A stretch of DNA of 64,000 bases, taken from NCBI GenBank assembly GCA_948144175.1, contig CANXME010002429.1:124001-188000 (forward strand). The letters run 5' to 3'. This document shows, one piece after another, positions 1 to 8,722 of this stretch; position 1 is the stretch's first letter; each line of letters starts with the position of its first letter. This stretch comes from Closterium sp. NIES-65 (taxonomy: Eukaryota; Streptophyta; Zygnematophyceae; Desmidiales; Closteriaceae). Position numbers and translations under genes: made by a program. The notes under the pieces were generated by a model. The model ran no database searches. It saw only the letters and a program-made list of their open reading frames with translations, and had not been told where the DNA came from.

Positions 1-9
1 GGCCGCCCA

Positions 10-1210
10 GTGAAGTTCGAAACCTGGCTAGATGACCTACACCTCTTCCTACAGCTCACTGCCAAGGAGGACATCTCACTGTACGATCACGCCCTAGGCC
101 ATGCTCCTGCTCTTACTGCTACTGCTGACAGCACTGCCCGCTCACAGTGGCAGACTCGTGACGCCCACGCTCCCTTCGCTATTCGCAACTCCCTGCCGAT
201 AGATGAGCGCAAGCACTTTTGCCAGCACAAGACTGCACAGGCACTGTACACTGGTCGTTGCTCGCTACTCCTCACCGGCCTCTGCCGCACTAGGCCGTCT
301 CTCTCTTCCCTACCTGTTCCCCGACTTAGCCTCTTTCCACACAGTCGTTGACCTCATTACGCACCTCCGCACTAGTGAGGCTCGCTTCCACGCCGCCATG
401 CCTGATGAGTTCCTTGCCAAGAACCCACCCCCACTCTGGCTCACTCTCTACCACCGAGTCACCCGCCTCCCTGACACTCTATGCTCAGTCAGGGACCACT
501 TCCTAGCTCGCTGCCCCACTGAGCTCACCATTGCCCTCCTCGAGAAGGAACTCCTTGCAGCTGAGGCTAGCATAGTCGCTGTAGGTGCCTCTCGTGGCGA
601 CCCCCGTACCCCGTTCTTTGAGGGGTGTTCTCCTTCCCCCCTTCTTCCCTCTGTCGGCTCTGCTGCTGCTGTCGACCTCCTTGGTGCTGAGAAGGTCGGG
701 ACTGCGTCTGCTTCGAGCGGGCGCCGCAGCGGCAAGGGCAAAGGGGGCAAGGGCAGTGGCGGTGACAGCGGAGGAGGTGGTGGTAGGGGCGGTGGCGCCG
801 GTGGGGGTGGTGGCGCGACTGAAGGGGCTAGTGGCAGCGGTGGGGGTGGTGGCGGCAGCGGCGGGGGAGGTGGCAGGGGCGGAAGCGGTGGTGGGGGTGG
901 CGATGGACGCGGCGGCGGCAGGGGTTGGGGTGGTCAAGGAGGTGGCGCCAGTGGTGGTGGTCGTGGAGGCGCTGGCGGTGGCCAGGGCAAGCAGCACACT
1001 CCGTCGCCCCAGGAGGTCCGTGAGTGGTACTCTCAGCACGGGATGGGGGGGGTGGCTTTAGCTGCACGTACGTCATTCGCACTGGTGACCGCACTGGTCA
1101 GCCGTGTGGGGGACCGCACGCCACACAGCGCTGCTTCGCTCGTCTCAACGACGCTTGGCGTGTTCAGTTCCCTCAGGCCACTGAGCTGCCCCGCTGGGTT
1201 GATCTCCTGA
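10..1210 (+). pseudogene. copia gag polyprotein, frameshifted
   Basis: Residues resembling a copia gag helical domain begin in one frame (10 to about 215) and continue in another (203-1210) with VVARYSSPASAALGR, LPYLFPDL and FFEGCSPSP. This shows a frameshift near 210. From about 720 the protein becomes Gly/Ser-rich (720-1010), a disordered linker that replaces the usual basic stretch. The frame changes again near 1040, where a Cys/His cluster (C-x14-C-x4-H-x4-C) looks like a degenerate zinc knuckle. In copia elements gag packages the RNA. With the shifts it is not expected to be functional. Confidence 0.8.
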
Positions 1211-1674
1211 AGAAGGGGATTGATATCTATGCTCTAGACTTTGATGCTATTCTCACTGCTATGTATGTGATGTCTACTAGTGGAGAGGGTGCTGAGTACC
1301 TGTGTGTGCCGCCCGACCCGGGCATTAGGACTAGTGCGTCTGCCGCTCCAGGTACTCGCGTGTCTGCTACCCCAGGTGCTGGTGAGGCAGCTGCTCTAGG
1401 TGCTTGTGCGTCTGCCCCCCCTGGTACTAAGTCGATGGCAGCACTGCACACCTTCACACTGGACTCAGGTGCTTCTCGTTGCTTCTTTCGTGACCGCACT
1501 GCCCTTGAGCCGCTTGCTCGGCCAGTTGCTGTCTCCTTCGCTGACCCCTCTGGGGGTCCGGTCATTGCGACCTCTTCCACTGTCCTTCCCTGTCCTGCGG
1601 TCCCGTCGGGCACACTGTCAGGTCTCCACCTCCCCTCGTTCTCTACGAACTTGGTGGCAGGTAGTGCACTCTAG
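1024..1674 (+). pseudogene. copia gag C-terminus and aspartic protease fragment
   Basis: After the Cys/His cluster the frame runs through LLKKGIDIYALDFDAILTA to ALHTFTLDSGASRCFF. The DSGA is the catalytic Asp-Ser-Gly signature of retrotransposon aspartic proteases. The family cleaves the polyprotein. The reading frame ends at 1674 before the protease domain is complete, and the downstream integrase lies in another frame, so this piece is broken. The Ala/Pro/Gly-rich stretch 1320-1430 is a spacer. Confidence 0.75.
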
Positions 1675-1713
1675 GACGGGGGTGTTCACCAGTTCAGCCC
1701 TGCCTACGAGCGC

Positions 1714-2616
1714 GTGACACACTGCACGTGTGCTCGTACGGGCCGTCACTTGGCTACCTTTACTCGGCAGCCAGGGTCGGACCTGTACACACTGACCACT
1801 GAGTCCCCTCAGGTCGCTGCGTCTGCGTCTACGTCCGCGTCAGGTCAGCTGTCTGCCCCCTGCTCGTGTCGCTCTCTGGCGCACGAGACTGTCCTCTGGC
1901 ACCACCGACTTGGCCACCCGTCTGTGCAGCGCCTTCGTGCCATGCACTCCCGGTACCTTGTCTCCGGTCTTCCCAGAGTCCTCCCTCCCCTCCCACCCTC
2001 GCCTGCTCCTCCTTGTCTTCCCTGCGTCGAGGGGCGGCAGCGCGCCGCTCCTCACTCCTCCTCGTTTCCCCCGACGACTGCTCCCTTGCAGACGCTCCAC
2101 ATGGACGTGTGGGGCCCAGCCCGCGTCCGTGGTCAGGGTCAGGAGAGGTACTTCCTGATAGTTGTTGACGACTACTCGCGCTACACCACGGTCTTCCCCT
2201 TGCACACCAAGGGTGAGGTCCCTGATGTCTTGATCCCTTGGATCCGCAGAGCCCGTCTCCAGCTCAGCGAGCGTTTCCACTCGGACTTTCCTGTCCTGCG
2301 CTTGCACTCTGACAGAGGTGGTGAGTTCTCCTCCGACCTCTTGGCAGCCTACTGTGCTGAGCACGGCATTGAGCAGTCGTTCACGCTTCCGGCCTCTCCA
2401 CAGCAGAATGTGGTTGCGGAGCGCCGCATTGGCCTGGTCATGGAGGTCGCCCGTACCTCCTTGATCCATGCGGCTGCCCCCCACTTTCTGTGGCCGTTTG
2501 CGGTCCGGTACGCTGCGCATCAGCTCAACCTCTTGCCCCATGTCTCCTTGCCGGAGACCTCGCCCACACTGCTGTGGACGGGGGAGGTTGGCGATGCGTC
2601 GCGTTTCCGGGTCTAG
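1714..2616 (+). pseudogene. copia GAG-pre-integrase and integrase core
   Basis: The frame contains the pre-integrase zinc-binding motif (WHHRLGHPS with a downstream CLPC, HHCC type). The integrase core follows: HMDVWGPARV and VVDDYSRYTTVF hold the first two catalytic aspartates region, and LHSDRGGEFSS is followed by the catalytic Glu region SPQQNVVAERR. In the family this enzyme joins cDNA to the genome. The frame ends at a stop at 2616 (FRV then TAG), and the C-terminal part continues in another frame from 2647. A single base loss would explain this. Confidence 0.85.
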
Positions 2617-2646
2617 GGATCTCGAGCTTTTGTCCGCGATACGTCT

Positions 2647-3810
2647 GTGGACAAGCTCTCCTCCCGTGCTGTTCCCTGCGTCTTCCTCGGCTTTGTCCTG
2701 GACGCGCCTGGTTGGCAGTTTTACCACGCCACCTCGCGCCAAGTCTTGCCCTCTCAGGACGTCACTTTTGACGAGTCCGTCCCCTACTACCGCCTCTTCC
2801 CCTACCGCACTCCCCCGCTCCCACCCCCGCCTCTCTTCCTCGCGCCAGGTGCTGCTGTCGTAGACCCCCTCCCCCCTCAGGGTGCCGCTCCCTCAGGTGT
2901 GTCTCAGGTAGACCCGGTTGAGCCTGTTGAGGTAGCTGTCGACTCTCGTCCTGCTGTGGGTGCGGAGCCTGGGGGTGCTGAGCCTGGGGGTGCGGAGCCT
3001 GGGGGTGCGGAGCCTGGGGGTGCGGAGCCTGGGGGTGCGGAGCCTGGGGGTGCGGAGCGTGGGGGTGCTGAGCCTTGGGGTGCGGAGCCTGGGGGTGCTG
3101 GGCCTGGGAGTACTGAGCCTGGGGGTGCTGAGCCGCAGAGTCCGGAGTCTGGGGGTTCTAAGTCTGGAGGTCCTGAGCCTGAGGGTCCTTCACCTAGCGG
3201 AGCCCTCTCCTTGGAGCAGCTGCGTGAGTGGTACTTCCAGTACTGCAGCCTCAAGAGAGGTACCTCTGGAGCCGGGCGTACTACTGGGACTGGTGCTAGT
3301 GCTTCTCCTCCTAGCCGGGAGCTCCCCTCCCGTGAGCGGATCCGTGAGTGGTACGAGCGGCGCTGCACTCTTCGGAGTGGCCCGCCTGGTGTCGCGGACC
3401 CCGCTGCTGCTGGTGGTGCTACTGGTGCTGGAGACTCTACTGGTTCTGCTGGTGCTGCGGCCCCAGAGGTTGGTGCTGTTTCTGGTGCTGCGGACCCGGG
3501 TGTTGGAGCTACGGCTGATGCTGCGGACCCGGGTGCTGGTGCTGCTGCTAGTGCTGAGGACCCGGGCGCTGGTGCTGCTGCTGGTAGTGAGGACCCGGGC
3601 GTTGGAGCTGCTGCTGGTACTGAGGTCCCGGGCGTTGGAGCTGCTGCTGGTACTGAGCACCCGGGCGTTGGAGATGCTGCTGGTGCTGAGGACCCTGGAG
3701 ATGGTGCTGCTGCTGGTGCGTTAGCGTCCTCCTCCTGTCCCTGGCACGCAGCGGATGTCTCTGCGTCCGTCCACTGCTCCTCTGCGTGCCCCTTTGCCTT
3801 CTCCTCCTGA
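2647..3810 (+). pseudogene. copia integrase C-terminus and long Pro/Gly/Ala-rich linker
   Basis: Begins with the conserved copia segment AVPCVFLGFVLDAPGW..FYHATSRQV and DVTFDESVPYY, the end of the integrase region. A long low-complexity linker follows, ahead of reverse transcriptase. It holds a block of AEPGG repeats (2965-3180), two copies of a REWY..RRC/QYC motif, and GAGAAAG..EDPG repeats (3480-3720). Such repeat linkers are unusual for copia elements generally. The frame ends at 3810 and reverse transcriptase is reached only in another frame. Confidence 0.7.
2965..3180 (+). repeat. 15-bp tandem repeat encoding AEPGG
   Basis: About 14 copies of a 15-base unit (GGGGGTGCGGAGCCT and variants) in frame with the linker, diverging towards the right (PESGG, SKSGG, PEPEG). 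Confidence 0.9.
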
Positions 3811-4090
3811 GTCCTCTCTTCCTGCTCTTCCCGACCCGGAGTCTGACTCTCTTCGTGCTGCCAGTCCTACTGTCACGCGTCTCCTTGCTACTGTCGTCAC
3901 TAACCCTTCTTTTTAGTCCACTGCTGCGTCTGCCCTAGTTGCTGAGCTCGTCGACTTTGCTGCTCGCTGTCGTCTAGACTACGCTGCTAGTCTTGTCGCT
4001 GAGTCTGAGTCTGTCTGTCCTCCGTCCGTCGGGGGTGAGTGTGCCCTTGGCACGGACGTCCTTGAGGACAGGCAGGAGGAGTTCCAATGC

Positions 4091-4969
4091 TTGGGCGCTG
4101 CTTCACCTCATCTCGTGTCCGTACTGCTTACCCCTGAGGGAGACCCGGATGCACTTGACATCCCGACTCCGCGCTCTTACGCGGAGGCGATAGAGGGTCC
4201 CTACTCTTCTCAGTGGCAGGCAGCTATGGATGCAGAGATGGCTTCCTGGAAGTCCACAGGCACCTACGTTGACGCTGTCCCCCCTCCTGGGGCGAACATC
4301 GTCAGTGGCATGTGGATTTTCAGGGTGAAGCGGCCGCCGGGTTCTCCGCTTGTCTTCAAGGCGCGTTACGTGGCTCGTGGCTTCAGTCAGCGGCAGGGAG
4401 TTGACTACTTTCAGACCTCTCCCACCCCGAAGATGACCACTCTTCGGGTACTACTGCACGTAGCTGCTCACCGTGACTACGAGCTACACTCTCTTGACTT
4501 CAGCACTGCTTTCCTGCAGGGCAGCCTGCACGAGGAGATCTGGCTGCGCCGCCCATTTGGCTTCACTGGGACTTTTCCTCCTGGCACCCAGTGGAGCCTC
4601 CGGCGGCCAGGCTACGGTCTCCGCCAGGCACCGCGTAAGTGGCACGACACACTGAGGACTACACTTGCGGCTCTTGGGTTTGCTCCCTCTACTGCCGACC
4701 CGTCGCTTTTTCTGCGCACCGACACTTCTTTGCCGCCGTTCTACATCCTCGTGTACGTCGACGACTTGGTCTTTGCCACAGCTGACACTGCTGGACTCGC
4801 CTACGTGAAGTCCGAGCTGCTGAAGAGACACACGTGCATAGAGCTGGGTGAACTGCGCAGCTACCTTGGCTTGCAGATCACCCGGGACAGAGCACGCCGC
4901 GAACTTGTGGTCGGAATGTGTGGTGACTTTGTGATCCACCCTGAGCTTGCTTTTCTTTGCTTTACTTGA
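4091..4969 (+). pseudogene. copia reverse transcriptase, truncated before RNase H
   Basis: Opens with SQWQAAMDAEMASW and GTYVDAVPPPGANIV, then WIFRVKRPPGSPLVFKAR, ARGFSQRQGVDYFQTSPT and DFSTAFLQG. The catalytic YVDDLVFA motif follows. This is the standard copia reverse transcriptase order. After YLGLQITRDRARREL the sequence departs from the family (VVGMCGDFVIHPELA) and stops at 4969, so the connection and RNase H domains are deleted. In an intact element the enzyme copies the RNA into DNA; this copy cannot be autonomous. Confidence 0.88.
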
Positions 4970-5015
4970 CTAGTCTTGTGACCCCTAGTTCTCCCCCACT
5001 CCGCCTATGGGGGTG

Positions 5016-5147
5016 TGTCAAACATTATATATGTTGTGCTTGTTTAGGCTACAGTGGGTTAGCCTATAGGGGGTACACAATTCTAGGGTTAGGTACTTGT
5101 ACTGATTTCACTGTTAGTTCAATCATTCCTGTTCGTTCATTTCAACA
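5016..5147 (+). mobile_element. putative 3' LTR of the first copia element
   Basis: A G-rich tract (TATGGGGGTG) that could be a polypurine tract is followed by TGTCAAACATT and, 132 bases on, the segment ends in TTTCAACA just before unrelated gag-pol sequence on the other strand. TG..CA ends fit an LTR. The second LTR is outside the window, so identity cannot be confirmed. Confidence 0.45.
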
Positions 5148-5555
5148 GAGCCCACCATATGCTGCCCACAGCAGCTGTCCAGGTACCAGTTGTTGTAGCG
5201 CCTGTTGTCGTTTCGCGCGAGCAGCGCCAGTCGCGGAGTAACGATGTGTGGAGTGTTCACCTTCAGAGACTGGTAGATTCCAGTCCAAGTTGTCGTCGTC
5301 GCTGTAGTCGTGATGCGTGCTGAATGGATTGTTGTTCGAAGATGCCTCGATTGGGTCGGGCGCCGGCTCAGGTGAGAGTGAGCGTGCGCGCGGGCGACGA
5401 GAGCCGCTCGTCATGGTCATATTCCCCATGACGTTGCGGATGGGGGCAGCTTGTGGTGGCTGCTGCTGCTGCTGAGTTGTTGGATTCAGGTTGCGCGGTG
5501 GGGGTTGAGACCCCTTGGCGGGACGCGTGTCATTTCTTGCATCTTGTCGGCCGGA

Positions 5556-6614
5556 TCAGTTGCTCGGATTGGTCTGGCGAGGGCGAGATTGGAACTTACA
5601 TCGATCCGCCAAATGCCCGAAGTTTCTGCAGATTTTGCAGTAGAGGCGCCGCGGTCGTCGCTCTTCGTTGTTGTCGGCGTAGAAGGCGAGCCGTTCGCGT
5701 TCTCGTCGTGGCGCTGGTCGCTGCTGATCCATATCCCGTTGTTCGACGAGGAGGGCGGCGCAAATGGCGGCCTCCGAGATGACCCCCTGCTGTCGGAGGA
5801 GCGCCTTGCAGGGCCGCCACTCTGGGCCAAGCCCTTGAAGCACAATGTTCACGAAGATTTCCTCGGAAATCGAGCTTCCCAACTTCACGATTTGATCGCG
5901 AAGGCTCCGACAGCGGTTGATGTAGCTGTTGACCTTCTCCCCTGAGGTAATCTTAGTTTCCAGCAGTTGCTGGAGTAGTCGGCTCGAGGAGACGGAGTCC
6001 TTGGGCTGATACACGCCGTTCAGGTGGCGCCAAGCGTCGAGGGCTGGGGCAGCCGATGTTTTGTATGAACGAATGTTCAGCTGCTCCGCCGGCGACATGT
6101 TACGCAGAAGAATCCCGTACGCCATCAGGGACTCGTTATAATAGCGAGTCCTTGCGTCGTCGGTGTCCTCAGCAAGTCCCGAGTAGCTCCCGTCGAAATA
6201 ATGATAAATCTGCGCGTTTTGCAGCAGCAGCTCCAGCTCGAAGCTCCACGTGTAAAAGTCTCTGTCGTCAAAGTACACACTTGTCTTTATTTTTGATATG
6301 CTCAAAAACCTTGATTGCGCGGAGAGAATTGCTTCATTGCTGGGACAGGGAGTCTTGGGGGTTGAGCCATTCGTATCTAGGGAGAAGCCTTGCGGGGCGG
6401 AGTTTTGGCCGTTTGGGGCCGGTTGAGTGGGTTGGGAAGAAGTTCCCGCATCGCCATTCCGCAATGTCTGGAGCCCTTGCTCCGGGCTCGTGAGTCGCTG
6501 AAGCAGTTGTGCGAGGACGGTGGAAGGAATCGTCGTCGTTTCCTCGTTTGTCGCAGCCGAGTTGGGCTGCGCTTCAGCCATCAGATTCGTCTGACCTCCA
6601 GATCCTCCGGCCAT
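5556..6614 (-). CDS. copia gag protein with zinc knuckle
   Basis: Open frame of 352 residues on the minus strand, ATG at 6614. The middle has the copia gag helical domain: FDDRDFYTWSFELELLL, DAWRHLNGVYQPKDSV and EEIFVNIVLQGLGPEW. Near the C-terminus CKICRNFGHLADRC is a CCHC zinc knuckle (C-x2-C-x4-H-x4-C) that binds RNA in this family. The first 90 residues are polar and low-complexity. It is uninterrupted, unlike the gag of the neighbouring element, so it is either younger or better preserved. No complete pol follows, so it is part of a truncated element. A domesticated gag is possible but nothing supports it. Confidence 0.85.
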   Translation of the reverse strand: MAGGSGGQTNLMAEAQPNSAATNEETTTIPSTVLAQLLQRLTSPEQGLQTLRNGDAGTSSQPTQPAPNGQNSAPQGFSLDTNGSTPKTPCPSNEAILSAQSRFLSISKIKTSVYFDDRDFYTWSFELELLLQNAQIYHYFDGSYSGLAEDTDDARTRYYNESLMAYGILLRNMSPAEQLNIRSYKTSAAPALDAWRHLNGVYQPKDSVSSSRLLQQLLETKITSGEKVNSYINRCRSLRDQIVKLGSSISEEIFVNIVLQGLGPEWRPCKALLRQQGVISEAAICAALLVEQRDMDQQRPAPRRERERLAFYADNNEERRPRRLYCKICRNFGHLADRCKFQSRPRQTNPSN

Positions 6615-6695
6615 TCTTACACGTTATCGTGTGCCGGACGCCACTTTCCGAACGTCGCAGATTTCGGAGATGGCGGTGCGAAGGATTCCTGAGTC

Positions 6696-6707
6696 GCTCT
6701 CATACCA
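6696..6707 (-). other. tRNA-iMet-type primer binding site of the second copia element
   Basis: Minus strand reads TGGTATGAGAGC, one mismatch from the plant copia site TGGTATCAGAGC, about 80 bases upstream of the gag start and beside the presumed LTR end. Confidence 0.7.
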
Positions 6708-6912
6708 TGCTGCGATCAGAAGCTGATCGTGGCCTAGGATCTACTTAGGAAGGTTCGCACGCAGAGAAGTGATGTTGGTGGGCCCTTGACCTCAATAGCA
6801 GAGTGAATGTAAAATGCTTTGAGATGATAAAGAACGTGCAGTACAAGGAATATAAATATGAGTACAGGGGAATTCGAAACGACCTAACTAGCCATTTACT
6901 CTAAGGGGTACA

Positions 6913-7498
6913 TTCCCTTATTGCAGCGAAATCCAACCGTGCGACTCCGAGTGGTTACGTAACTGTTCGGGCAGAATCCTCGCCACTGCTGCTGCCTGAT
7001 GCTGTCTGCCCGACGGTCCAGATGCTCCTCGTAACTGTCTGTCCCTTCGCCTTTCTTCTGCCTTTTCGTCTTCACTCTCGATAGTGCGTGCTTCGACTTT
7101 GCTACGGTGAGGTGTGCACAGTAATATTCAAGTATTACTATTCGTAACAGAAAGTAGCTGTGATACCAAGTGTTACGGGTGCAATGAATCGAGATAGCGA
7201 GGATTGCACTAAGTGTCAAATGAGTACAAAATGTGAGCGAAGGCATGAGGGAACATTTATACACGAAACATGCAAAACGGTAATGCGGTGGGTGCAAGCC
7301 AGCTAGTGCTACGTTGGTAGTGAGGTTCGGGCTGGTCTCGAAGCGTAGGCCGACACGGCCGGGCCAGCAGTGCGAGATTTTGTGAAACAGTGCACGCGAA
7401 AGTCGGCGAAGCCCCGTTAGCTGTAACGGGCGATCAACGGCTGCTGCTGTACGCGATATTGCCGGATGCGCTAAGGAATATCGAGAAAATTCCTTACA
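6913..7498 (-). mobile_element. Ty3/gypsy remnant: 5' LTR (7171-7498), primer site and leader
   Basis: 7171-7498 starts TGTTACG and ends CTTACA on the plus strand, so the ends are inverted (TGTAA..TTACA). It matches, with divergence, the LTR at 63034-63369; the shared GAGCGAAGGCATGAG block is clear. On the minus strand the LTR is followed after 2 bases by TGGTATCACAGC (7157-7168), one mismatch from the initiator-Met primer site, which marks it as a 5' LTR. The leader runs to about 6913, where the second copia element begins. The gypsy body is absent. Confidence 0.75.
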
Positions 7499-7769
7499 CT
7501 GGGACAAAACGTGAAGATATCAGAACATGGGACAAAACGTTAAGATATCAGGATTCACGCATTCGAAGGGTACACTTTAGATAGCATTCTCTAAACAGAA
7601 AGACCAAACAGAGATTCGAGTTCAGCAACTTCGGGATCTGCCCCCTCCACTTCTTTTTCCCACCTTTCATTCTCCCTCTTCCCCAGTTATCCCCAAGTTG
7701 AGACTTCAATTCAGCCCAGGCATTTTACCTGAGATCCTCGTGAATTGTTACTTCTCAGTATCAGTCGCC

Positions 7770-8234
7770 ATGGCGTCCCTAGACCCGTTCTTCCACCTGA
7801 CCAGCCTTCCCTACGCCATTCTCCGCCCCCCGAAGCTCCGCCTGAAGCTCCCGACTTTCTCTTTCCCCCATCCTATGGTCGTCTACTGCTTCGTAGTTTT
7901 CAGCTATTTCCTCGTCGTTTCCGGAATCGTTTTCGATATGATTGTCGAGCCTCCCGGCATCGGCGGCCATCAGGACGAGGCTACGGGAAAATTCGTTCCC
8001 GAGGTCATAATGGCTGGAAGACTTAACCAGCAGTACATTATCGAAGGCCTTTCGTCCGGATTTATGCTCGTGATGGGAGGCCTTGGGATTGTCCTGATCG
8101 ACTGGGCTTGCGACAAGCTGCAAACGAAGAACATGCGGCTGGTGTATCTGGGTACTGGGCTGTCCATGGTGGTTATTAGCTACACGATGAGCATGGTGTT
8201 CCTGCGGATCAAGATGCCTGGTTATCTCCACTAG
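7770..8234 (+). CDS. OSTC: oligosaccharyltransferase complex subunit OSTC/DC2
   Basis: Intronless frame of 154 residues. ATG at 7770 is in a good context and is followed by MASLDPFFHLTSLPYAI, the family N-terminus; the frame is open further upstream but without family similarity. OSTC (DC2) belongs to the OST3/OST6-like family, is a membrane subunit of the ER oligosaccharyltransferase that N-glycosylates nascent proteins, and in animals links the enzyme to the translocon. Visible are three hydrophobic helices (about 32-52, 85-106 and 125-145), the conserved DMIVEPPGIG loop, and a C-terminus ending in KMPGYLH. Length fits the family (about 150). It sits between a gypsy remnant upstream and a hAT element downstream, with its own short 5' region. 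Confidence 0.95.
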   Translation: MASLDPFFHLTSLPYAILRPPKLRLKLPTFSFPHPMVVYCFVVFSYFLVVSGIVFDMIVEPPGIGGHQDEATGKFVPEVIMAGRLNQQYIIEGLSSGFMLVMGGLGIVLIDWACDKLQTKNMRLVYLGTGLSMVVISYTMSMVFLRIKMPGYLH

Positions 8235-8722
8235 ATCTTGCATCTTATGAAGGATAGATTTGGATTGGTATTTTTGTTTCTGCTGGTGGCTGGAAGCAAC
8301 AGATAGACAAGTGGGTGTGACCACTTGTGCTAGTGACTGACCATTGTGTTGTGCACATTGCAGGAAGACTGCAATTTTCATAGCGGAGCTAGCATATTTC
8401 AACACCATAAACAATCTGGATCCTTTCAGCCAGCATAAAATGGATCAACGTCAGCTGAATTGACTGCAAGACATCATTGATGGAGTCAGTACAACATGAT
8501 GAGATGAGAACCATCAGTATTGGCATTCCTACCAGGCGTCAGAGTGCCGTACATGGCACATCATTCATAGACCTGTCACCAACCTTCACTACACAGCAAG
8601 TCACCTCCTGCTCATCCACCCTGTTGGAAATCCGAGTACAGTATAACGAATACTGTATACCAGTGTGCTGTTCGGTTTTAGTGTAGTCCTCGTTAAGCCT
8701 CCAGGTCCTACAATGCGGTAAT
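8235..8722. other. OSTC 3' region
   Basis: Downstream of OSTC; presumably 3' UTR and spacer. I see no gene or RNA. It ends with the 8-base target duplication (GCGGTAAT) of the hAT element at 8715-8722. Confidence 0.5.
8715..8722. repeat. left target site duplication of hAT element
   Basis: GCGGTAAT directly before CAGGCCC; partner at 10843-10850 differs at the first base. Confidence 0.75.

Larger units (their letters stand above)
1..5147 (+). mobile_element. Ty1/copia retrotransposon, degenerate, 5' end outside window
   Basis: Order gag, protease, integrase, reverse transcriptase is that of Ty1/copia. The 5' LTR and primer site lie left of the window. The coding region is split over several frames (shifts near 210, 1040, 1680, 2620 and 3810), so it cannot make a single polyprotein. 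RNase H is missing: recognisable pol stops about 50 residues after the YVDD motif and a short LTR-like segment follows from 5016. Codon use is GC-rich like its surroundings. It abuts a second copia element in the opposite orientation at 5148, consistent with nested insertion, although the target duplication cannot be tested without the left end. Confidence 0.9.
5148..6912 (-). mobile_element. second Ty1/copia element, 5' part only (LTR, primer site, gag, start of pol)
   Basis: On the minus strand, an initiator-Met-type primer site at 6696-6707 is followed by a gag frame. A partial continuation (5142-5429) ends abruptly where the first copia element begins at 5148. The LTR would occupy roughly 6708-6912: its outer end reads TGTACCCC on the minus strand, but without the partner LTR both edges are estimates. 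The rest of pol is presumably beyond the inserted first element, left of the window. Confidence 0.7.

Noticed and set aside
503..1061. Frames opposite and beside the Gly-rich gag linker
   Set aside because: Shadows of a GC-rich repeat inside the copia element.
6896..7507. 203-codon minus-strand frame
   Set aside because: It runs across the gypsy LTR, primer site and leader, so it is non-coding element sequence.
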